Part shown: in pieces, positions 1-11,029 of the stretch
How the letters are laid out: each line of letters begins with the position of its first letter
Position numbering within the stretch: position 1 is the stretch's first letter
Origin: Loripinus fragilis
Lineage: Eukaryota > Mollusca > Bivalvia > Lucinida > Lucinidae
DNA: 64,000 nt
Direction: 5' to 3'
NCBI GenBank assembly: GCA_964019695.1
Contig: OZ026531.1
Location: 3,118,201 to 3,182,200 of the forward strand
Notes under the pieces: model-generated
Database searches by the model: none
Told to the model about the DNA's origin: nothing
What the model saw: only the letters and a program-made list of their open reading frames with translations
Made by a program: the position numbers and the translations under genes

Positions 1-500
1 ATTCGCCCAAATTCTGCCGGACTGTTTTATGTTTTATCTGTATTGTGTTTGCTAAGCCTTTGTGCGCGTCTGTTTATTTGTACCTTGTGGTCACCTACTG
101 GGAAAGGGCTGGCCTATTGGCCTAAGTTTGTGGTGTTTCGTTGTAAGTTTGTCACTGGGTCAGATGTGGTATTTGATTGTATCAATTCCTGATCTTTGCA
201 CTCTTACTTACTTTTGATATAAAGCCAAACTTCAAAACTACACAAAATGGAGCCTGCACATATGCAATTGCGTAGTCAGAACGCTGAAAAAGTTACGCAT
301 ATCAAAGGGAGACTACTGGATCAAATAGTGATCCTCTTCAACTGGGTCCGTTTTCAAAATGGGAACTTCTCTTAAAGGAAAACATTTGCTCTCAGATGGA
401 GCGAATTCTTTCCTTTAAGAGCAGTTCCGTATAGCATGGACAATCACTTTGAACACATTAGGTAACCTCCCTTGAATATTTCTATTTTTATTCTGTACGT
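1..500. other. No recognisable gene
   Basis: I see no credible coding stretch, RNA gene or element end in this stretch. It is AT-rich and looks like non-coding DNA flanking the foldback element that follows. Confidence 0.5.
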
Positions 501-676
501 GCGTAACTGCATAATGGGAGCTACGCCAATGCATATGTGTCTTGATCCACATCAGAGCTAAGGGTAAGACATGATTCAGTCCTCCAGTATTTTTCTGACC
601 GTTCCAAAGCGGTGCTACTTTGGTGGATCCATTTTCTTGGTACTTAACATTGGCGTAGCTCCCATTACGCAATTAC
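501..676. mobile_element. Short foldback MITE
   Basis: About 30 bp at 501-531 reappears as its reverse complement at 648-676, with GGGAGCTACGCCAATG at the core of each arm. The loop is about 115 bp and has no coding potential. An element this short with inverted termini fits a miniature inverted-repeat transposable element. I could not fix a target duplication, so the superfamily is open. Confidence 0.65.
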
Positions 677-1074
677 ACATTTTGTGATTAAGCAAAGTTC
701 AAAATAAAAACGGTTTTCAATATTTAGAAAATGTACAGATAGGAGGCACAACTGTGCAACACATTAACAAACATGTACACTGGAGGACTTTAAAAACGCA
801 AAACATGAAAATTATTAGTTTTTGCATCCAGAAAAATTTTAGCCTTCTTTTACAGATAAAAACGGATGGTAACGACACCCTGCTTCTATCTTTACCCAAA
901 ACCGGTGGCTACCACCGGCAATACATTGCTGGTTTACTATGTTTTGCACGTGGCGTCCCCACGAATCAATGAAGCAAACTATTCTATCACTTCACATGTA
1001 GCTTGTAAGTATACATCTATAAAAAACACAGCAGCTATAGTTTTATAGCTTTATTATTCAGGCCACGTTTGTCT

Positions 1075-1330
1075 GAACATGAACGACCTGACGCAATTGG
1101 AATGTTAAAAGCTGGCGTGCGTGTTTTTGACGTCGCCAGATATCATAATTAAATTGCCATCTGTCAACTAAACAGCACCTCAGAGGTCGTTACCAGGCTA
1201 CTGGGACAGTTAAAGATCGACACAGGTCTGGTCAGCCAAGAATGGCGACCGGCGTTAAGATTGTGTATCGATGATATTTACATCGACGGTATCCTTTCCG
1301 GCCGGCTATTGTCAGTGCCAGACGAATAGT
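1075..1330 (+). pseudogene. Tc1-like transposase N-terminal fossil
   Basis: From 1090 the frame reads DAIGMLKAGVRVFDVARYHN and then a stop. After a small frame disturbance it continues RGRYQATGTVKDRHRSGQPR. That is the paired-like helix-turn-helix DNA-binding start of Tc1-type transposases, including the RYQATGTVKDRHRSGQP linker. The catalytic domain is missing because the 1344-2342 element and decay intervene. It is non-functional. The homologous fossil at 25.62-25.77 kb carries its own different stops. Confidence 0.72.
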
Positions 1331-1343
1331 AGGGCTTGAAGAG

Positions 1344-2342
1344 TAGGGGAGACCGGGGCAAAATGATCCACTTTTTTAAAATATTTTTTTCCTGCTTTTA
1401 TGACTGGATATATCTTATTGCTTTTAAATGTTTAATACAATATCAAGTATTAGCTACAACTCGAGAGAAAGAAAAACAGGCATAAAGTGACATAAGTGCT
1501 TGAAATTAAGCATTCAAAATGTGTGGTCAGCTGTATCATTTTGCCGCGTGCACGGGGCAAAATGATACAGTACACGGGGCAAAATGATACAGTAAGACTT
1601 TCCTCATCTCAGATTCAAATATTCAAGACGTAGCACAGAAATAACTTTAAACACAATTAAACAATTTATAATGCTATATATCGCCATGGAAATATGATTG
1701 AACACAAACAGTTTTCTGAATTTTCTGAGTCACATTTGTTACCATTCATGTTTTATGTTTTGCTACGGGGCAAAATGATACAGTTGACCACCCATTTTTA
1801 ACATTCTGAAAAATAGAATGGTACTTGTCTGACATAGCAGTATCATCTAATTTTCTTGTAATAGGAATAGACAGTTTCGATAAAAAATATCTTGAAAATG
1901 CTTTAAAACATAGTCAAATTAGATTATTTCAGACTGTATCATTTTGCCCCAACCACGCTGTATCATTTTGGCCCAGTGACCTCTTGTTTACTGTTCTCGT
2001 AACAATTCAAAAATACGACACCCCACAATAGTTCTGATTATTTGGAGACATAACAGTATCTATATAGTTCAATTTACACGGTACAATTAAAATATATATC
2101 AACCACATTTTTACATTCATAAAATAACTGATACCCTCGAAATTTACTCAGGGTGCCTCAAAAGTCAATTGTTTATATAAAAAGCTTAACTTTGTTCAGT
2201 TTTGGCTGAGCCTTTCTTATAATATGGCGGATTTCAAAATGCGCATTCAGTTTGAGTAAGAAACGTCATATATGGCATCATCGTTTGAAAACTCGCGCTG
2301 TTTCATTTTGCCCCGTGTATCATTTTGCTCCGGTCTCCCCTA
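1344..2342. mobile_element. 1 kb TIR element with repeated GGGGCAAAATGATAC motifs
   Basis: The ends are TAGGGGAGACCGGGGCAAAA and the reverse complement of TAGGGGAGACCGGAGCAAAA. GGGGCAAAATGATAC or its complement recurs internally near 1555, 1573, 1768, 1937, 1960 and 2300, on both strands. There is no transposase. It is a non-autonomous DNA element with reiterated subterminal motifs, plausibly transposase binding sites, and it sits inside the Tc1-like element above. Confidence 0.7.
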
Positions 2343-2600
2343 ATTTGTGACCGATTTTTTAATAAAAATATTTTATCACAATAACTTAAAATCGTGTCTA
2401 ATTTCTAGACAAATTTCAGGTTGCAACTTTAGAATGATAGGGTATTGCTTTTTGATAGACTGCTGCTCTAACCTTGTTTATCATTTTGACATAAAATTTA
2501 AAACATGTTTTGCTGACATATTGATGTTCATTTTTGTCAAAGTTAGTAAATATTATGAATTTCGATTTTTTGCGTTTTAAAGTCCTTCAGTATATGTAGA

Positions 2601-2795
2601 GGGAGCGCAGTGGCTCAGTGGTAGAGTGCTTGACTCGAGACCGAAGGGCCGCGAGTTCAAGCCTCACCGGCGTCACTGCGTTGTGGTCCTTGAGCAAGCC
2701 ACATTTATCCTAGCTTATTACTGGTTCAGCCTAGGAAGACCCGTCCCTATATAACTGAAAGATTGTTGATGGGACGTATAGAATCAAAACACAAA
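2601..2795 (+). repeat. tRNA-derived SINE (family 1)
   Basis: It opens GGGAGCGCAGTGGCTCAGTG with a pol III A box (TGGCTCAGTGG) and a B-box-like GAGTTCAAGCC about 40 bases on. A non-tRNA body follows (GTTGTGGTCCTTGAGCAAG) and a tail ending GGGACGTATAGAATCAAA. Family copies are at 19275-19472 (minus), 32728-32925 and 38147-38343, and these define the unit length of about 195 bp. It is not a functional tRNA gene because no acceptor stem closes. Confidence 0.85.
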
Positions 2796-4766
2796 TCAGT
2801 GTATCTGAGCCGCGACATGCGATTGCCAACAATTTGGTATGTGCGACCAGCAAGGCCTCAGATCAGCCTGCGCATAAGCGCAGCCTGATCAGAGTCTTTG
2901 CTAGTCGCTTAAATATTCTATGATTGTTCAGCTACTGACCAAACAGCATTTGGAATTTCAAGGCTTAAAAGGAGGCTGCACCGGCTCATCTTACGAGGGG
3001 CGTTCAATATGTAATGAAAACAGCCCAGTATATCCCAAAGTTTTATATTTACACACTTCATAATTACTTTCATTAAAAGGTATGTTTCTTGGCTAAAAGA
3101 ATGTAAAATTGCAGTTGTCCAGCTCCTTATCAAATTTACACAAGCCACTTTCAAGATAGGGTGCTGAAGTACACTGCGATATGAAATAAAACAATGTTTT
3201 CAAAAGCAGATAACTAAATGAACGAGGGATGTTTTCCGTCTGCTTCTTTGTGTGGTAAATATCCATATATAAGTGATTTATAATAGCAATTATTTTTGGT
3301 ATTGCTTTATATTCTATGAAATAGTGAGGCTGCTATTTTGGTTAAATTCCTCCATGAAGCTACATTTTCTGGCATTCAATTGACAGCGTCGTTTTTGCGT
3401 GAACGAATACATAGCGAAAATTTATACGAAAATCATTTGTAACATTTTTTTCTGGTCGCTTTGATGTTCATTTGCAAGTAATACAGCCGATTTTGAAATT
3501 TCCATATTTAATCTCACCCATTAAGTACCCCAAATACGTCATTTGAAATATGAAAATCACTTAAAAGAATGCCATGTCTGGCTCATACTGAAATGGATCA
3601 GACAAAGTACCGCGTTTCATCGATGTTTGCATTCGAGTGCATTATTTGGACATTGTAACACGTATTTACATGTACATACTCTGGCTGGCTTATTTCAGAC
3701 AATAAAATTATAGGCAACGAAAATGGTATACCACTCAGAGACGATACCCCTAGATATTGGTTACAGTTTAACTGGTCTGCTGCCTATGCACTGTGTGTAT
3801 TGAAACTTTGATACAATCAAAATTGTCCTTTCCTGGTACAAAGCCACATTTCCGATTTTCAATAACTATGCGTATTTTAGTGTTACGTCCATTGCTTTAA
3901 ACGACGTCAACGTAAGAGGGGGTAACGTAATAAAACCGTTTTCACGAGAAATCAGTACCAGTCAAAAGTTTGTATCGTTATGGCAGATAAAGGGGAAATA
4001 AGTCAGAAAACTATGGATATGTGATTCGTGCATGTTAAATGTTTGTTTAACAAAATACAGCATGCCTTTCTACCTATGTTAAAATTAGTCTTTACAATTC
4101 GAAGGAAAATATATGCAGTGTATATTAGTGTGCTTTTTAAAAAGTCTGTAACTTGTAAAATATGGAAAGATAAAACAATGTTTCTTGCACCATTATAAAG
4201 GCGATGCTTTGATCTTTCGTTTGGCATATGGCATAAAATCCTAACGCGTTTGGGGATGGAGTTATGAATGGGTTTTCATTACATATTGAACCCCCCTCGT
4301 AGTTGACGCTTGTCAAAATGCCATATTGTTGGAAATCACGTGTCGCGCTCATCTTTAGTTAAGCCGCATATGGACAGCCACCTGAAGCAATGCTCTCTCT
4401 AAAAAACCCTCCACTTCTGTTTCCTTCATTACTATGATCTTCCCTCTGCTGATTTTTACATTTCTTTCTCCTTGTTCCTCCCCCAATCGCCTTTATGTTC
4501 TTAATTCAAATGCTTGTTACGTTGAATTTTGTCAGTTTCTTGGGCGGAAATATATTTTGCTACAAATATCATTTCACAACAATATTTGTCTTTTGGGTCA
4601 AACGCATCTACAGTGAAACCTAAGGGGCCTACATTTCACTGTTCAATCAGAGTCAATTCATCTCCTGCCTAGCCTTACTAGTTTCTTCACTGTAATGACA
4701 TCAGGCTCTAAGTTCATTTTGTTTTCCAATACATTGTTCAGGAATTCCAGATCTTCTTGTTGCCTT
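2796..4766. other. No recognisable gene; one hairpin repeat
   Basis: The only structure I can support is an imperfect hairpin at about 2846-2915 (GCGACCAGCAAGGCCTCAGA ... GAGTCTTTGCTAGTCGC), which recurs at 61452-61515. The possible reading frames here are short, start anywhere and lack splice context. I see no exon. Confidence 0.5.
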
Positions 4767-4965
4767 GTATACGTCGATTTGGTGGTGTTTACGCGTATTG
4801 CCGGTACTTCATAGACCGGAAGTGGTAGATATTGGTGTAAATACTATATAGAAAAACATGCCATATGCCTAAAGGACTATAGAATTAGATTATTTTTAAG
4901 TATTGGGCATGCACATGGGGATTTACGTAAGCATTTAGGAATAGATTCGAGTACCGATCATCCGA
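4767..4965 (+). repeat. Single arm of the foldback MITE found in the glycosyltransferase gene
   Basis: This stretch, from GTATACGTCGATTTGGTGG to GAGTACCGATCATCCG, closely matches the left arm of the palindromic element at 13374-13788. It stops at that element's centre of symmetry, so it is a solo or half copy. Confidence 0.8.
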
Positions 4966-4984
4966 ATTAAATAAAACGGAATTG

Positions 4985-5075
4985 CCTCTTTAGAACGGAC
5001 AGCAGCCGCCGCTATCAGGAGGCTTTAACCAATTTTACTGGCCAAATCTTCACCCTAGATTCTGCCATTGTAAAA
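4985..5075 (+). repeat. Fragment of a dispersed repeat
   Basis: GGACAGCAGC followed by CCAAATCTTCACCCTAGATT matches the 3' parts of the repeats at 15868-16250 and 60925-61260. It is a truncated family member with no coding content. Confidence 0.55.
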
Positions 5076-5083
5076 CACAAAAT

Positions 5084-5310
5084 GAGTTTGGCTCGCATGG
5101 ATAGGTGTTTGAAATTTTTTATAGCCGATGGGTAGGTGCTTGATATTTCTATGAGAAATATCAAGCACCTACCCATCGACTTTGAGAAATATCAAGCACC
5201 TACCCACCGACTATGAGAAATATCAAGCATCTGCCCACCGACTATGAGAAATATCAAGCACCTACCCACCGACTATGAGAAATATCAAGCTTCTACCCAC
5301 CGACTATAAA
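5084..5310 (+). repeat. 31-bp tandem repeat headed by a hairpin
   Basis: The unit GAGAAATATCAAGCACCTAC plus CCACCGACTAT repeats about five times with few changes. It is preceded at 5124-5150 by an inverted copy (GGGTAGGTGCTTGATATTTC), so the first units can fold into a near-perfect hairpin. Confidence 0.85.
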
Positions 5311-5639
5311 TTTAAGTCAGTGACCCACGCAGCTAAACAGGAAACTATAGCTATAAACCGTGATTGGGTTTGAAACCAGGCATACAGAGTGCCGCATAAT
5401 ATCCATGCTACATATATATCCAATTCTTTTAAAATGCTTAATAATTATTTAGAACTGACCATAAAAATAATTCTAACGATTCTTTTGAACGCCATATAAT
5501 AATGGATCTGTAATACCTTATTGCAGAAGAGTTTTCAAGCCAACGTTGTATTTAACGATCAACTCTGAGTGTGTTTGGCAGAATTTTGAAATTGCTTTAT
5601 GATATCGATAGCCCTGTTTTAGCAACTAGATGGTACATC

Positions 5640-5810
5640 AATACAGTAAAACCTGAGTATAACGGCCACTCAAAAATAAACAAAACAAAGGGCTTAATGA
5701 CAAATGGTAGCTCAATAAAGGTCGAAAGTGTATTAAGCGATAATTGGTCTTGAAAAAACATTTTTTGGTATTTTTGAGAATAGCTATTTTGAAGTAGAGT
5801 TGAACGCTTT
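5640..5810 (+). repeat. Dispersed repeat shared with 56.78-56.95 kb
   Basis: CAGTAAAACCTG, then TAATGACAAATGGTAGCT, then TAATTGGTCTTGAAAA follow one another in the same order at 56775-56955. There the segment ends with the inverted terminus AACAGGTTTTACTAC. This looks like one member of a TIR element family; no coding. Confidence 0.55.
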
Positions 5811-5838
5811 GCTTCTTGTCAGAAAGAGACAGCATGAA

Positions 5839-5860
5839 TTCTTTCTTTCTTTCTTTCTCT
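5839..5860 (+). repeat. (CTTT)n microsatellite
   Basis: Four to five perfect CTTT units. Confidence 0.9.
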
Positions 5861-5959
5861 ATATACTGCCAGACCCTCTTTCGAGTATTATCGACAGGAT
5901 GACAGCCTACAAGTAACTATATCTAAATAACCATAGGGTAACCTGCACAAGGGGTGACT

Positions 5960-6165
5960 CTCCTTGCACATGGGACATCCAGTTAACGTCCCGATCCGAA
6001 GGACGATGCACTTATCTAGTGTTATCCCTGCAAATGACACTAGAGAAAGCGTGTTCGAACACCGAAATTTTCCTCGCCGCGAGCGGGGATCGAACCTTAA
6101 GCCTCTAGCACCAGAGGCAAGTGCCTTACCACTGAGCTACCACGCTTTCATTTCTCTCTCATAAC
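5960..6165 (-). repeat. tRNA-derived SINE (family 2), reverse strand
   Basis: On the minus strand the head reads GCGTGGTAGCTCAGTGGTAA (A box) and GGTTCGATCCCC (B box). A non-tRNA body and a tail containing CGGATCGGGACGTTAACTGG follow. No acceptor-stem pairing is possible, so it is a SINE rather than a tRNA gene. It abuts the reverse transcriptase scrap at 6166. Confidence 0.7.
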
Positions 6166-6238
6166 AAAGCAAAAACAAATCAGCAACAAGGGGAGCACAA
6201 CTAGTATCCATGTGAATACCAGCAATTTGTCTATATAG
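6166..6238 (-). pseudogene. Reverse transcriptase fragment
   Basis: The minus frame gives LYRQIAGIHMDTSCAPLVAD and then LFLLCYE. This is the conserved segment just upstream of the RYxDD catalytic box, and it lines up with LYRQVGGIPMGTNCAP in the larger fragment at 31349-32120. It is cut off by the adjacent SINE and has stops upstream, so it is a dead relic of the same retroelement family. Confidence 0.75.
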
Positions 6239-6559
6239 CCTAATAGAGCTTATAATTCACCAGTATAAAAAATACGGGCCCATCGATTGATTTACTTAGA
6301 TAAAGAAAACAGCAGCTTATAACTGGCTTATTCACACATAACGGCTGTCATCCAGTTTCTTTCACATTTAAAAATGAACATGCTCGCATCACGTGCCAAA
6401 GGACCAATTTCAAGAAAGTATTTCGCGTACTTAAAACTGAGTTTTGGAAATTAAATGCACAACGATCCGGGCATTTGCTTTTCACACCGATGATAATGGT
6501 TAATTCCAAAAAGGGTAGCTTTTGGGTAGCTGTCTGTCTGTCTTTCTGTCTGTGTGCCA

Positions 6560-7085
6560 ATACACCTGCTTGTTATGAATACGCGTGGTTTCGTTTTCTT
6601 GAAATAGTCATGATGAGCCAGCACATGGAATCCTGCCCTTATCGCTTAATCGAGCAACGAATGCTCAGGCGAGACTCGCCAGGGTCTTCGCTGCTCGTAT
6701 ACACAAAGTATGGATTATATGGAGACCCGAACCAAAATTTTCACCTCTAGCCAGACTGGGCGTTAAAAAGGAGGCTTTTGCGCATATGGGGTGAGTGCAT
6801 GTATCCATGCTTGTTATGAACATGCGTATTTTCGTTTTCCTTGAAAAAGTAATACTGCTCCATTACATCAAAGTTTGGCACTTATCACGTAGTCAAGCAA
6901 CGAATGTTCAGGCGAGCCTGCGCAAATGCGTAGACTCGCCAGAATCTTCGTTGCTCGTATACACAAAGTATGGGTCTAGATGGAGACCCGGGCCAAAATA
7001 TGGGCATCTAGCCGCACTGGATACTCCATTATGGGCGTTAAAAGCCCGCTTTTGCGTATATGGGGTAAGTGCATGAATCCCATGG
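6560..7085 (+). repeat. Tandem duplication of a ~240-270 bp unit
   Basis: Two units, starting near 6563 and 6804, share TGCTTGTTATGAA, GCAACGAATG, AGGCGAG, TCGTATACACAAAGTATGG, ATGGAGACCCG and TATGGGGTRAGTGCATG in the same order. The second unit is about 30 bp longer. Short open frames are not preserved between units, so it is non-coding. Confidence 0.75.
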
Positions 7086-7204
7086 CCGTGCTTTATTTAC
7101 ACGTATCCTAACATTGTATACATGTAATAAAAATAATATAATAATTTTTCAGGTCTCTAGATAAAAGTGCGTATTTAAAAAAAGTCAGTTTTTTTTAACT
7201 CGCA

Positions 7205-7300
7205 ACCAAAACATCTGTTGTTGGTACTCAAAAGAACCGTCTCAATGGGACGGCTCTTTTGAGCTCAAAAACAAATGTTGAATCTGATTGGTTAGAAAAT
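7205..7300 (+). repeat. End of a TIR element (ACTCAAAAGAACCGTC family)
   Basis: CCAAAACATCTG, then GGTACTCAAAAGAACCGTC and its near complement GACGGCTCTTTTGAG, match the termini of the complete element at 54148-54681. The same terminus recurs at 32124-32160 and 57155-57190. Only one end is evident here. Confidence 0.6.
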
Positions 7301-7830
7301 ATTAACAAATTTATGCAAAACATTGTATATTATCGATCTATGGCATTGTTTGGACTGTAAGAAGAAAATATTCTTGAACGATAGATCGATATAAAAAGTT
7401 TAGAGAAATATACTGACGAGCGAAAGAAACGCTACAGTAAAGTTGTGTCATGTATTGCACGTGGCTCACAAACACGAGCTACAAAAGCTTACCATGACCA
7501 GAATCTCGAGCCAAGCCTCGGGGATAGTTAATTTGTCTATTTGTTTACCAGGTATGTTGGCTAATAAACAGGTATATATTTTATCTGCTGTCACTATTTT
7601 TTTCTTTCTTAGAAATTTATAGCAAATTTTAGATGTAGCGTTTCTTTTGTCCGTCAGTATAGTTTAAAGGCAGATTTTACTGGCAAAAAGTTTTTGAAAG
7701 GAATAAATACTTGTTAAAACTGAAGGCATTTTAGAACAGCCGCAGCTATGTGGATACTACCAAGAAGAAAGGTATTTGTTTATCTGTTTGTCTTTGTTTA
7801 ACTCGTTGAATGCTGGGTAATTGTATATAG

Positions 7831-8188
7831 AGAATACTAGGTGAGTGTCTTTTGATATCAAGTTTACCAGGCAAGGCTTTGAGAACGCTTGTTGACATCG
7901 CAAGGCTTGCCGAGCGATTCAACATGCGTTCTCAAAGCCGAGCCTGGTAAACTTGATATCAAAAGACGCGAACCTGGTATTCTATTTATCAGTTTACCCA
8001 TTGTTGAACACTCTTCAAACTAGCGATTATGACGTAATTTTTGATTTTTGTGTTGATTCAGCGTCATTAGCGACGTCATTCAAAAAGTGCAACGTCATCT
8101 TCACCTGATAAAGGTAACATGCCGTGAGATAGGCCGTTTATTAGGCTATGTTGAACCAATTCAGTTTATATTAGGGGTGACTGATTTT
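7831..8188 (+). mobile_element. MITE, two near-identical copies in the window
   Basis: From ATATAGAGAATACTAGGTGA to AGGGGTGACTGAT, this copy matches 60061-60420 at nearly every base. The first half is palindromic: TTTTGATATCAAGTTTACCA pairs with TGGTAAACTTGATATCAAAA. There is no coding capacity. High copy identity suggests recent spread. The superfamily is not resolved. Confidence 0.8.
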
Positions 8189-8264
8189 GTTTATCTGTTT
8201 GTCTTTGTTTAACTCGTTGCATGCTGGATAATTGTTTATGCTTTTATCGTCATCTGTTGAGAAT

Positions 8265-8590
8265 ATCTTACATACCGGCACCAGCCTGTGGGAAAGATAA
8301 AAAACGAACAGCCACACGTCGGCCGCACGCTGGCTGCACGTCGATCCGTGACGTCATTGTAATGTAAAAATGACGTCACCATGTCGCATCTCGGCGTATT
8401 CAGGATTTTCTGGAAGTTTTTTTTAATGTTTTTTTTTCTTATATACAATGAGAAAAAAGAAAAAGAATCCATTATCCGTGTTAGGACGGGATAGAAAAAT
8501 CCGCCCCTAACTATCAACGTTTGATGCCTATCGGTGATCCTCGGGACAGATTTTTCTATCCCACCCTCACACTCATGATGGGTTGTTAAA
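8265..8590 (+). repeat. Dispersed repeat; empty-site copy
   Basis: CACGTCGGCCGCACGCTGG, GTGACGTCATTGTAATG, CGGTGATCCTCGGGA and TTTTCTATCCCACCCTCAC occur in the same order in the copy at 11365-12065. In that copy a SINE interrupts the sequence; here the target (8315-8330) is intact. Confidence 0.75.
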
Positions 8591-8710
8591 TTGTCATGTA
8601 TCTCCAATAAGCCTTCCACCCCCACATGGTAGGGTTTGTTGTAACAAAAAAGAAAAAGTTATGTTTTTCCAGTTAGTTTATACCCGGTAGGATATTGGGT
8701 TGGCGGGAGT

Positions 8711-9245
8711 AAGGAAGAAGGCAAATATCAGGAATAAATACAATCAAATACCACACCTGACCCAGGACACCATATGGGAAAGTGGCAAAAACACAAGAAA
8801 ATATAACATTAAAGAGAGCCAAGAGGTCAGTCCTTTTCCAGCAGGTGACCAAAATTCTACAAGGAACAGACAAGACAGTATGACAGACACAACAAAAAGG
8901 ATCCACAAAAGAAGCACAGCCTTGGAACGGTCATTAAAATAATTGAGGACTTTAACACGTTTGATGGTACCAACCCTTATTTCTAATGTAGATCAAATCA
9001 AATAGATGTTTGGTTTGCATGAAAGATCCCTAACTCATCGATGTATCATCTCCTAGTACATACAAATTGAGTTATAAAAAGGAGATAAAACAAAGAGGAC
9101 TCAACAGTACTTACAACTGAATACCAGAGTAAAGAAATCCAACAGTTAAGCCACAGAGGGCAACCACAGACACAACATCAGGCCCTAACCTCATTAAAGT
9201 CGGAACCGTCATAGAGTCTTAGGTCCGACCCGCCAGCGACTCAAT
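8711..9245 (+). repeat. Dispersed ~530 bp repeat
   Basis: Shared blocks with 22902-23440 include ACACCTGACCCAGGA, GAGCCAAGAGGTCAG, CAGCAGGTGACCA, AAGATCCACAAAAGAAG-like text, GCCTTGGAACGGTCA and ATGTTTGGTTTGCAT. The reading frames in the two copies do not agree, so it is probably non-coding transposon sequence of unknown class. Confidence 0.65.
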
Positions 9246-9269
9246 AGGGGAAACTATGACCCTCCATTG

Positions 9270-10135
9270 AGCATCCAGATGGTGGTAAGTTGGCCAACAT
9301 ATATTAGCTTTTTATGTTGGTGGGTCAAAGTCACAAAGGGTTTATGTAAATTTTCTCCATTGAGCTTATACATTAGGGTTTTGGGTTGGAAGGCCAGCAT
9401 TCCAAAAACGTAAAGATCATGTTCCTTCCCTTAGCTTCTACCATGTAGGCTATTGGGCTGAAGGGTCAGCGTCACAAAGGGTAATGTTGGTGAATACTAA
9501 TTTCTCTATTGAGCTTACACATTATAGGGTTTGTGGTTTGAGGGGCAGCATAACAAAAACATTAAAGTCATGTTCCTTCCCTTAGCTTCTACCATTAAGG
9601 ATATTGGGTTGGAGGAACAAAGTCACAAAGGGTAATGTAAGTTTTCTCTATTGAGCTTACACATTGTAGAGTTAGTGGTTGGAGGGCCAGCATAACAAAA
9701 ACATAAATGTCATGTTACCTCCGCTAGCTTCTTTGGTAAGAGGGTCAAGTCACAAAAGGTAATGCCATTTTTCTCCATTGAGCTTACAGATTGTAGAGTT
9801 AGTGGTTGGAGGGCCAGCATAACAAAAACGTAAATGTCATGTTACCTCCGGTATTTTCGACCATTAAAGATATTTGGTTAATGGGTCAAAGTCACAAAAG
9901 GTAATGCCATTTTTCTCCATTGAGCTTACACATTGTAGAGTTAGGGGTTGAAGGGCCAGCATAACAAAAACGTAAATTTCTTGTTCCTTCCATTAGCTTC
10001 TACAAGGTAAGATATTGGGTTGGAGGGTCAAAGTCATAAAAGATAATGTCAACTTTCTTTATTGGGCTTACACATGGTAACGGTCAGCATAAAACAAAAT
10101 CGTAAAATGTAATTTCCTTCCGATAGCTTCTACCA
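9270..10135 (+). repeat. ~130-150 bp diverged tandem array
   Basis: GAGCTTACACATTGTAGAG, GGTTGGAGGGCCAGCATAAC, AAAACGTAAATGTCATGTT and CCTTAGCTTCTACCAT recur in order. GAGCTTA-type cores lie near 9361, 9513, 9651, 9779, 9920 and 10058. There are about six units with indels. No coding. Confidence 0.85.
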
Positions 10136-10251
10136 GGGTGTTTAAATGTCACAAAAAAGGAATAGTCGCGTTTATCGCAGGAGCTTCCGCCGGTACCTGG
10201 GAGGACGTGAGGCTGGTTATCACTTTTATAAAAGAACATGTCATATTTCTC

Positions 10252-10552
10252 CATGGGCGGATCCAGAGGGGGGGGGCGGACACAGGTGGTCTGAACCCCC
10301 CTGAAAAATCACAAAATATAGGGTTTCTTAGCAATACTGGTCCGGATCCCCTGAAAAATTACAAAAGCAAGCTAGAGTTCAATGTTGGGCCATCATCGGC
10401 CCGCCAGCGAAACGCCATCTAACTGGCGTTTCGCTGGCGGGCCGATGATCGCCCATTTATAATGATATTCATCATTAACTAAAAAAAGACCTTATCAAAT
10501 TTGGACCCCCTTTGACAAAATTTTCTGGATCCGCGCATGTTCTCCATGTATT
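10252..10552 (+). mobile_element. MITE with GGATCCAGA / TCTGGATCC termini
   Basis: The ends are TGGGCGGATCCAGAGGGG and TTCTGGATCCGCGCATG. An internal perfect foldback joins GGCCCGCCAGCGAAACGCCA and its complement around 10420. Related copies are at 15449-15860 and 16738-17035. Confidence 0.75.
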
Positions 10553-10572
10553 TTTTGTCTGGTTCTGTGTGA

Positions 10573-10781
10573 TAAAGGGCCAAAGTAAAAAGCGCCACCT
10601 ATAATTTGCAGCAGACGACAATTTCATTTTATGCTCTTTTTCCCTTCAAAAATAACAATTAAAGTATGATATTTTATGTGAATCGATTCTCATGAAATAT
10701 CTTATCTTTTTTTCGAAAATTAGTAAAGATGTTGCAAGATTTGTCGTCTGTTGCACTCGTGATTGGCGCTTTCAGGGTTAA
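10573..10781 (+). mobile_element. piggyBac-type MITE (TTAA ends)
   Basis: AAAGCGCCACCTATAATTTG ... GTGATTGGCGCTTTCAGGG then TTAA. The termini and the CAGCAGACGAC subterminal motif match the element at 16465-16678. The left TTAA has decayed here. Confidence 0.65.
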
Positions 10782-11029
10782 AGTGTAAAAAATGGAACGC
10801 AAAATACTCCTTGGGCTCTACCTTAAGATCATGATCAAAATCACAAGACTAAAATTTCTTTTATCACATGATGTCGTGTCTTGGAGTGATATGACGCCAT
10901 GCATTAAGATCAATAAGCCACTGGTGTTTTACAGAGTATCGGGATGACGCTTTAAACGTCAGGCATATGGCAAACGTTTTCGCGCATGAAATGAGATTTA
11001 AAAATCATGTTAATGTCAACTGATAATAA

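Larger units (their letters stand above)
776..2593 (+). mobile_element. Decayed Tc1-like transposon with a nested insertion
   Basis: The left end (TA, then CACTGGAGGACTTTAAAA) and the right end (TTTTAAAGTCCTTCAGTA, then TA) are inverted copies of about 25 bp and are flanked by TA, the usual Tc1/mariner target. Inside lies a fossil transposase N-terminus (about 1075-1330), then a separate 1 kb TIR element (1344-2342) that split it, then the 3' remainder. Part of the same family recurs in reverse orientation at 25.36-25.77 kb, which supports the reading that one repeat was interrupted by another. Confidence 0.7.

Noticed and set aside
2601..2690. tRNA gene
   Set aside because: A and B boxes are present but no acceptor stem forms, and the unit recurs with a common SINE body and tail.
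8236..8625. 129-codon minus-strand frame
   Set aside because: It lies in a dispersed repeat whose other copy (11365-12065) does not preserve the frame.
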